DNA of 5,713 nt from Bdellovibrionales bacterium. Lineage in GTDB: Bacteria; Bdellovibrionota; Bdellovibrionia; Bdellovibrionales; JAMPXM01. The first letter of the stretch is position 1. Every line of letters starts with the position of its first letter. Under the pieces are notes generated by a model, which was given only the letters and a program-made list of their open reading frames with translations, searched no databases and was not told where the DNA came from. The stretch lies in the NCBI GenBank assembly GCA_005793615.1, contig SXRI01000474.1:1-5713 (forward strand), given 5' to 3'. The translations under genes and the position numbers were made by a program. Positions 1 through 4,142 of this stretch are shown in pieces.

Positions 1-7
1 GATATTT

Positions 8-925
8 TTACCTCTGAATCTCGAGATGACTAAAGACCATCTTGCGAAACAAGGTATGCGCTTTGCTTGGCGCCGTGTTTTCACGCTCAAGTAACCAAAT
101 ATAATCGCTAAGGCGACGTGCCGTCGGGCGAATGATACGCAGGTCACTGTTTGAGTCACCATGAACCAGGTAGCGTGGCACCACGCCGATTCCGGCGCCC
201 TCTGTCACCAAGGCCACAACCATCTCTGCGGTCGCGGCAAAAATCCGCACCGGAATCTTCTTTATGCGCTTTGCAAAATGCAAGGCGATCCAGCGTTTCA
301 AAAGCTGGTGATTAAAATAATAATCGATAATCGGAGCAGAAATGATCTCCGTATAACTTGGACTCTGCGACAGAAGTCGCGGCGAAGCTATTAAGACCAA
401 TTCCTCTTCAATTAAAGCCGTCGAGCGAATTGATTTTTTTTCTTGCGCCGGAAAAATCGAAAAACACAGATCCAACTGCCCCTGTTGCATCAGGGCATTG
501 AGCCGCGAGGGTGAATCAAATGCGAGTTTGATATTGGCGTTCGGATTTTCATGAGTGAAGTCCTTGATCACACTCGCCAGGCGAGTTTTGGCAAACTCGA
601 GATAGGCACCGATCCTTAGAAGCCCAGCGGCCTGATCGTCAACACCCTGAATCTCCTCAAGCACATCGAGAAAACTCTCCTGCCGACTACGAAACTCACG
701 ATGGAGCCGCATACCATTCTCCGTCGGCACAAGGCGTTTTCCCTGGCGCTCAAAAACCGCGAAGCCCAATGAGTGTTCAAGCCCCGTGATCGACTGGCTC
801 AGCGCCGATGGTGTCACATGTAATACTTCGGAGGCCCTTTGGTAATTACCCGACTCAATCACCTGGCAAAAGACGTTGAGCTTGTTGAAATCGACCTGCG
901 GACGCGCGTTCTTATTAAGTTTCAT
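8..925 (-). CDS. LysR-type transcriptional regulator
   Basis: This is a 305-residue cytoplasmic DNA-binding protein of the usual LysR length. The N-terminal winged helix-turn-helix spans about residues 14-74. The recognition region is about residues 29-50 and includes QRASEVLHVTPSALSQSI, followed by the family-typical LE..LG..vFER and lvpTEnG segments. Residues about 100-300 form the two-lobed periplasmic-binding-protein-like effector domain; LRIGAYLEFA opens it and TEGAGIGVVP (241-250) is the conserved late motif. The effector cannot be read from sequence. The ATG at 923-925 is the only sensible start, 15 residues before the conserved LNVFCQV, but no Shine-Dalgarno precedes it. The gene is divergent from the folate operon across 77 bp. 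LysR regulators often control the divergent neighbour and themselves, so control of the operon is a reasonable inference but unproven. The stop lies 8 bp from the window edge, so no downstream terminator can be seen. Confidence 0.93.
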   Translation of the reverse strand: MKLNKNARPQVDFNKLNVFCQVIESGNYQRASEVLHVTPSALSQSITGLEHSLGFAVFERQGKRLVPTENGMRLHREFRSRQESFLDVLEEIQGVDDQAAGLLRIGAYLEFAKTRLASVIKDFTHENPNANIKLAFDSPSRLNALMQQGQLDLCFSIFPAQEKKSIRSTALIEEELVLIASPRLLSQSPSYTEIISAPIIDYYFNHQLLKRWIALHFAKRIKKIPVRIFAATAEMVVALVTEGAGIGVVPRYLVHGDSNSDLRIIRPTARRLSDYIWLLERENTAPSKAHTLFRKMVFSHLEIQR

Positions 926-937
926 TAAACGTTTGAT
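924..937. repeat. Imperfect palindrome at the lysR start codon
   Basis: ATTAAACGTTTGAT is a 14-bp palindrome with one mismatched pair; its core AAACGTTT (927-934) is perfect. It overlaps the first bases of the lysR coding region and lies just downstream of the candidate lysR -10, a position suited to autorepression. Function is inferred only. Confidence 0.35.
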
Positions 938-964
938 TTAGTATATTGAGATTAACTTATCAAA
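932..964. repeat. Inverted repeat TTTGAT-N21-ATCAAA in the divergent promoter region
   Basis: TTTGAT at 932-937 and its exact reverse complement ATCAAA at 959-964 are separated by 21 bp, with centres 27 bp apart. The pair brackets the middle of the intergenic region. It could be an operator pair for a dimeric or tetrameric regulator such as the adjacent LysR protein, but short AT-rich inverted repeats also arise by chance. Confidence 0.3.
940..945 (-). promoter_or_regulatory. Possible -10 box for the lysR gene (TATACT)
   Basis: Read on the minus strand, 945 down to 940 is TATACT, a 5/6 match to the sigma-70 -10 consensus. At 17-bp spacing the -35 position (968-963) is only TTTATT; a better TTGATA (963-958) is just 12 bp away. 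A start here would leave a leader of only about 8-10 nt before the ATG, which fits the absence of a Shine-Dalgarno. A weak or activator-dependent promoter is possible. Low confidence. Confidence 0.25.
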
Positions 965-989
965 TAAAATTGTTAGCATGGGTCCCCTC

Positions 990-996
990 AAGGAGG
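990..996 (+). promoter_or_regulatory. Strong Shine-Dalgarno deciding the CADD-like start
   Basis: AAGGAGG lies 6 bp before the ATG at 1003. An in-frame TTG at 946 would add 19 residues of promoter-derived sequence that does not resemble the family, so the ATG at 1003 is preferred. Confidence 0.85.
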
Positions 997-1002
997 CCCA
1001 TC

Positions 1003-1713
1003 ATGGCTACAGACATTATACAACCAGATCAGTTCGCAGCAAGTTTCGCCCACCTTCACCTTCTCAAACATCCCTTCTACCAAGAGTGGATGGCAGGCAC
1101 ACTTTCGCGTGCGACCCTACAAGACTACGCCGCGCAATACTACCATCACGTCGATCGTTTTCCCCGCTATATTGGAGCGATTCACTCACAATGTGAAGAT
1201 GCGACCGATAGATGCACTCTTCTGGACAATCTCAATGATGAAGAGGGTAAAACTCATGGTGTCGCGCACCCCGAACTCTGGCTGCGCTTTGCCGAAGGCA
1301 TGGGCATAAGCCGCGAAGCAGTATCAAACACCACACCTCGCGCCGCCATTCAAAACGTCGCCAACACTTTCTTTTCTTTGGCGCGATCATCCTATGCCGA
1401 AGGCTTAGGGGCTCTCTACGCCTATGAATCGCAAGTGCCCGAAATTGCCGACTCTAAAATCGAAGGTCTTAAGAATCGCTATGGCGTTCACGACGAGCGC
1501 ACACTCGAGTTTTTCACTGTCCATCAAATCGCAGACCAAGAGCACCGCTCGGTTATTCGACAAATGCTCGAAAGCCTTGATCCTCACCAGCAGGAACTCG
1601 CGCGCGGAGCTGCTCAAAAGGCCGCACAAGTGCTGTGGAATTTTCTTAGCGATGTGCAAACCGAAGCGAATACCGACGTAAAAACCCGAGACATTTCGTG
1701 TGCCTGTGTTTGA
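1003..1713 (+). CDS. CADD-like heme-oxygenase-fold dimetal protein; probable p-aminobenzoate synthase
   Basis: This 236-residue all-helical protein belongs to the TENA/THI-4/PqqC-like superfamily and is close in length to Chlamydia CADD (about 231). Family features are HPFYQEW (23-29), YAAQYYHHVDRFP (42-54), DEE followed by HPELWLRFAEGMG (79-101), the helix ending LYAYESQVPEIADSKIEGLK (138-157) and HQIADQEH (174-181). Candidate metal ligands are E80 or E81, H89 (or H85), E142, H174, D178 and H181; the last four coincide with the ligand numbers I recall for CADD. Y26, Y42, Y141 and K152 correspond to the tyrosines and lysine implicated in Chlamydia, where the protein is thought to sacrifice a tyrosine (Tyr27) and use Lys152 as amino donor to make pABA with O2. 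It heads a folate operon, which strongly supports a pABA role. A longer E-to-H stretch at 80-89 is unusual. Alternative: another heme-oxygenase-like oxidase. Family call firm, reaction inferred. Confidence 0.85.
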   Translation: MATDIIQPDQFAASFAHLHLLKHPFYQEWMAGTLSRATLQDYAAQYYHHVDRFPRYIGAIHSQCEDATDRCTLLDNLNDEEGKTHGVAHPELWLRFAEGMGISREAVSNTTPRAAIQNVANTFFSLARSSYAEGLGALYAYESQVPEIADSKIEGLKNRYGVHDERTLEFFTVHQIADQEHRSVIRQMLESLDPHQQELARGAAQKAAQVLWNFLSDVQTEANTDVKTRDISCACV

Positions 1714-1714
1714 G

Positions 1715-2086
1715 ATGAAGTTTTTTTCACTTCGCCTTGAGGATCTGCAGTTAGCAGTGCGCCTAGGCTGCACCGAGAAAGAGCGTGCTTGCCCGCAAGA
1801 AGTCCGCATCGCGGTCGAATTAAGATTCCCCTCGGCTCCTGTAGCGCTCAGCAGTGACAGACTCGAGGATACGGTTTGTTACGCCAAAATCTCTGATGCG
1901 ATCATAAAGCACTGTGAATCTAGGGAGTATCTTCTCATTGAGAAAATGGCCGCAGATATCTACCTTCTCACACGCGAGTTCAGTGGCTCTGAAATCGGCA
2001 TCGGGATCACCGTGCATAAGGTTCGTCCGCCCGTAAGTAGGCTCAAGGGCGGGACGTTTTTTCGCTGCGGTGATTTTGCACCCTAA
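1715..2086 (+). CDS. folB: Dihydroneopterin aldolase
   Basis: This 123-residue protein of normal FolB length converts 7,8-dihydroneopterin to 6-hydroxymethyl-7,8-dihydropterin plus glycolaldehyde in the cytoplasm. The pattern is LEDLQLAVRLGCTEKERACPQ (8-28), DTVCYAKI (52-59), LLIEKMA (73-79) and VHKVRPP (100-106). Expected active-site counterparts are Glu21, Tyr56, Glu76 and Lys102. The ER..PQ motif and intact catalytic Tyr/Lys favour FolB over a degenerate paralogue. FolX-type epimerase activity cannot be excluded, and the Chlamydia counterpart is often labelled FolX. The ATG at 1715 begins 1 bp after the upstream TGA; an in-frame GTG at 1700 would overlap the CADD-like gene by 14 bp and add five residues. 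Neither has a clear Shine-Dalgarno, so translational coupling to the upstream gene is likely. Confidence 0.9.
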   Translation: MKFFSLRLEDLQLAVRLGCTEKERACPQEVRIAVELRFPSAPVALSSDRLEDTVCYAKISDAIIKHCESREYLLIEKMAADIYLLTREFSGSEIGIGITVHKVRPPVSRLKGGTFFRCGDFAP

Positions 2087-2092
2087 CGGAGG
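2087..2092 (+). promoter_or_regulatory. Shine-Dalgarno of folKP
   Basis: CGGAGG sits directly after the folB TAA and 8 bp before the ATG at 2101, confirming that start. It is the only independent strong ribosome site inside the operon's first three junctions. Confidence 0.75.
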
Positions 2093-2100
2093 CTCGACAA

Positions 2101-3402
2101 ATGACAACAGCTCGCTGCTTTATTGGCATTGGCTCGAATCAGGCCGCGAGGCTCAATGTACTTGAACAGGCGGCAAGACTCATCGCTAGTCATCCTGCAA
2201 GTCGGGGGCTTAAAGCGTCCCCGGTTTTTGAGAACCCGGCAGTTGTTCTCGACGGTGCACCCGATTCTTGGCGGCAGCCGTTTTTGAATGCGGTTATTGA
2301 ACTTCACTGGGCTTCGTCGGCAGAAGAGCTTTTTCATCTTCTTAAGAAAACCGAGGCCGATCTTGGACGCATGCCCGGTCCACGCTGGGCTCCGCGTGTC
2401 ATCGATCTCGATCTCCTGATTTTCGCAGACGAAGTTCTTAACTCCCCCCACCTCAGCGTACCGCATCCAGAGATGCACCATCGAGATTTTGTGCTAACTC
2501 CCTTAAAACACCTTGCTCCTGCCATGGTGCCGCCATTAACCAATAGAAGCTCCGTGCTTCAGCTTGCACGTAAACTCCCTCGGCAGATGCCTTTGTGGAT
2601 GGGCATATTAAACCTCACTCCCGATTCTTTTTCCGATGGCGGACTTTTGGAGCAAGGTAGGTCTCTACAAACTCGTCTCGATCTTTTTGAGCAAAACTTC
2701 GTGCACTGTCTTGACCTCGGCGCCGAGTCTACTCGGCCTGGCGCACCAGCGCTGACAGCCAGTGAAGAATGGCAACGTCTTGAACCAGGCCTCTCCTGCC
2801 TACGAACACGTTATCAGCACCGGATTTTCCGTCCGAAGATCAGTGTCGATACCTACCGGGCCGCTACCGCAACTCGCGCACTCGAATTGGGTTGTGATCT
2901 GATCAACGACGTCAGTGGGCTAAGCGATCCCGAGATGATCAACGTCGTCAAAAATTCGGGATGTGACTACGTTCTCATGCATAGTTTAACCGTACCCGCT
3001 GACCCATCGATTACCATTCAGAGCGATGATCCAGTGGTCGCGCTCAAGAGGTGGGCTGAATTCAAGATCGAGCAACTCGTAAACGGCGGAGTTCCCATCG
3101 AGCAGATCATCTTCGATCCCGGCATCGGCTTTGGTAAGACATCGAGGCAATCGATTGAGATCTTACGGCGAATCAATGAACTTCTCGATCTTCCGGTACG
3201 TCTTCTCATCGGCCATTCACGCAAGACCTTTCTCGTTCATGGCCTCGTTCATGGAAATGGTTCGCCACCACCGGCGCGAGAGCGAGATCCGGAAACCTTA
3301 GCGTTATCGCTTCGTCTCGCCAACCAAGGAGTCGACATCTTACGCGTTCATGCCGCCGATCTTCATCACCGCGCCTTTCGCACCCTACAGGAGCTGCAGT
3401 GA
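2101..3402 (+). CDS. folKP: Bifunctional HPPK-dihydropteroate synthase fusion
   Basis: This 433-residue cytoplasmic enzyme pyrophosphorylates 6-hydroxymethyl-dihydropterin with ATP, then condenses the product with pABA to dihydropteroate. HPPK covers about residues 1-145: GSN (11-13), PFLNAV (60-65), the signature RWAPRVIDLDLLIF (95-108) with Mg-binding D102 and D104, and PHPEMHHRDFVLTPL (121-135). After a short linker, DHPS covers about 165-433: GILNLTPDSFSDGG (168-181), AESTRPGA (208-215), ISVDT (247-251), INDVSGL (268-274), DPGIGFGK (339-346), GHSRK (371-375) and RVH (415-417). Catalytic and pterin-binding residues are present, including F177 and P213 at positions where sulfonamide-resistance changes are known; both look wild type. 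The loop MHSLTVPADP (293-302) replaces the common MHM.G.P..MQ, as I recall for Chlamydia-type enzymes. A 12-bp tandem duplication creates LVHGLVHG at 378-385. The FolK-FolP fusion is known in Chlamydia and some eukaryotes. Confidence 0.96.
   Translation: MTTARCFIGIGSNQAARLNVLEQAARLIASHPASRGLKASPVFENPAVVLDGAPDSWRQPFLNAVIELHWASSAEELFHLLKKTEADLGRMPGPRWAPRVIDLDLLIFADEVLNSPHLSVPHPEMHHRDFVLTPLKHLAPAMVPPLTNRSSVLQLARKLPRQMPLWMGILNLTPDSFSDGGLLEQGRSLQTRLDLFEQNFVHCLDLGAESTRPGAPALTASEEWQRLEPGLSCLRTRYQHRIFRPKISVDTYRAATATRALELGCDLINDVSGLSDPEMINVVKNSGCDYVLMHSLTVPADPSITIQSDDPVVALKRWAEFKIEQLVNGGVPIEQIIFDPGIGFGKTSRQSIEILRRINELLDLPVRLLIGHSRKTFLVHGLVHGNGSPPPARERDPETLALSLRLANQGVDILRVHAADLHHRAFRTLQELQ
3232..3255 (+). 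repeat. In-frame 12-bp tandem duplication in folKP
   Basis: CTCGTTCATGGC (3232-3243) is followed directly by CTCGTTCATGGA (3244-3255), 11/12 identical and codon-aligned, giving LVHG-LVHG. It falls just after the GHSRK motif of the DHPS domain, at the start of a proline- and charge-rich loop. Near-identity suggests a recent slippage or duplication. Confidence 0.8.
3389..3393 (+). promoter_or_regulatory. Shine-Dalgarno for the GTG start of the CofE-like gene
   Basis: AGGAG lies inside the end of folKP, 5 bp before GTG 3399-3401. The GTGA overlap of start and folKP stop (3399-3402) is the classical translational-coupling arrangement and supports the GTG start. Confidence 0.75.
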
Positions 3403-4142
3403 GCCACCTCAACATTCGCGCGCTTAAGACCAGGATTTTTCGTCCCCGCGAAAGCCTCCTGGATTTTCTCGTCGAGTCAGTCCCGCAGGAACTTATTCAT
3501 GAGAAAATGTTGATCGCCATCACCTCAAAAATCGTGAGCCTCAGCGAAAATCGCTTGGTCAATACCGACCTGACCGACAAGGATGCGCTCATCAGACAAG
3601 AAGCCGATATTTACCTCGGTAAGATCAACTACGGTTTTGCTCTGACCATTAAGGATGGTCACTTGATCCCCTCGGCTGGTATCGACGAATCCAACTCTGA
3701 AACCGGCGCCTATATTCTTTACCCCAAAGATAGCTTTCTCTCAGCGAAGCATCTTTGGCAGGGTTTACGTGAACGTTGGCAAATTAACACTCTCGGGATA
3801 ATCATTACCGATTCCCATACGACGCCGCTAAGGCGCGGAGTCACTGGCTTCTGCCTCAGCTACTGGGGTTTTCACGCTTTGAGAAATCTTGTCGGCACCA
3901 AAGATCTCTTTGGCCGCGAGCTCCAAGTCACACAAATGAACCTGGCAGATGGCCTAGCCGCGGCCGCCGTGCTGCTCATGGGCGAAGGAAATGAGTGCTC
4001 GCCCGTAGCCTTGCTCGAGGGAGCGCGAGTCGACTTTACTGCGGAGGTCGACCGCAAGGAAACCTCGATTTCGCTCGAAGAAGACCTGTATTTTCCACTT
4101 CTACAGCCACTTCTACAGCTACAACAGAAGCCACCGGTTTAG
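3399..4142 (+). CDS. folC2: CofE-family (COG1478) ligase; probable FolC2-type dihydrofolate/folylglutamate synthase
   Basis: This 247-residue protein is of the F420-0:L-glutamate ligase family, similar in length to archaeal CofE. Family blocks: MLIAITSKIVSLSENRLV (37-54), GIDESNSETGAYILYPKDS (94-112), IIITDSHTTPLRRGVTGF (134-151), GTKDLFGRELQVT (166-178), NLADGLAAAAVLLMGE (181-196) and CSPVALLEGA (200-209). D96 and D138/S139 match the metal/GTP-site acidic blocks. DSHTTPLRRG in place of the CofE-typical DT.GRP.R.G suggests a distinct subgroup. No F420 genes are visible, and the gene is translationally coupled to folKP. In Chlamydia the CofE homologue CT611 replaces FolC in glutamylating dihydropteroate/folate; that role is the best inference here. 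The C-terminus is Q- and L-rich and ends in a 12-bp tandem duplication. The stop overlaps the convergent L,D-transpeptidase gene. Family assignment is firm; substrate is inferred. Confidence 0.82.
   Translation: MSHLNIRALKTRIFRPRESLLDFLVESVPQELIHEKMLIAITSKIVSLSENRLVNTDLTDKDALIRQEADIYLGKINYGFALTIKDGHLIPSAGIDESNSETGAYILYPKDSFLSAKHLWQGLRERWQINTLGIIITDSHTTPLRRGVTGFCLSYWGFHALRNLVGTKDLFGRELQVTQMNLADGLAAAAVLLMGEGNECSPVALLEGARVDFTAEVDRKETSISLEEDLYFPLLQPLLQLQQKPPV
4095..4118 (+). repeat. Perfect 12-bp tandem duplication at the end of the CofE-like gene
   Basis: CCACTTCTACAG occurs twice without a gap (4095-4106, 4107-4118), codon-aligned, encoding PLLQPLLQ at residues 233-240. A partial third unit follows (CTACAACAG, LQQ). 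It lengthens the tail beyond the conserved CofE fold. Confidence 0.85.

Larger units (their letters stand above)
926..1002. promoter_or_regulatory. Divergent AT-rich intergenic promoter/operator region
   Basis: This 77-bp gap separates the lysR start from the CADD-like gene start and is the only non-coding stretch able to hold promoters for both. About 926-975 is very AT-rich; 976-1002 is GC-richer and carries the Shine-Dalgarno. Two dyads lie within it (924-937 and 932-964). TAAAAT at 965-970 resembles a plus-strand -10, but no -35 at good spacing pairs with it: TTGAGA at 946-951 leaves only 13 bp. Regulation by the adjacent LysR protein is inferred from the divergent arrangement. Confidence 0.6.

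Noticed and set aside
946..1002. Extended N-terminus of the CADD-like protein from TTG 946
   Set aside because: It would translate the AT-rich promoter region and the Shine-Dalgarno itself; ATG 1003 has AAGGAGG at ideal spacing and gives family-normal length.
1003..1713. Thiaminase II (TenA) or PqqC assignment
   Set aside because: The dimetal ligand set with HQIADQEH and YESQVPEI is typical of the CADD clade, and no thiamine or PQQ genes are nearby.
1405..1809. Minus-strand open frame of 134 codons
   Set aside because: It lies antisense across the well-supported CADD-like and folB genes, has no recognisable motif and no ribosome site that I can see.
2083..2481. Minus-strand open frame of 132 codons
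   Set aside because: It is antisense to the HPPK domain of folKP, whose signature motifs fix the plus-strand reading frame.
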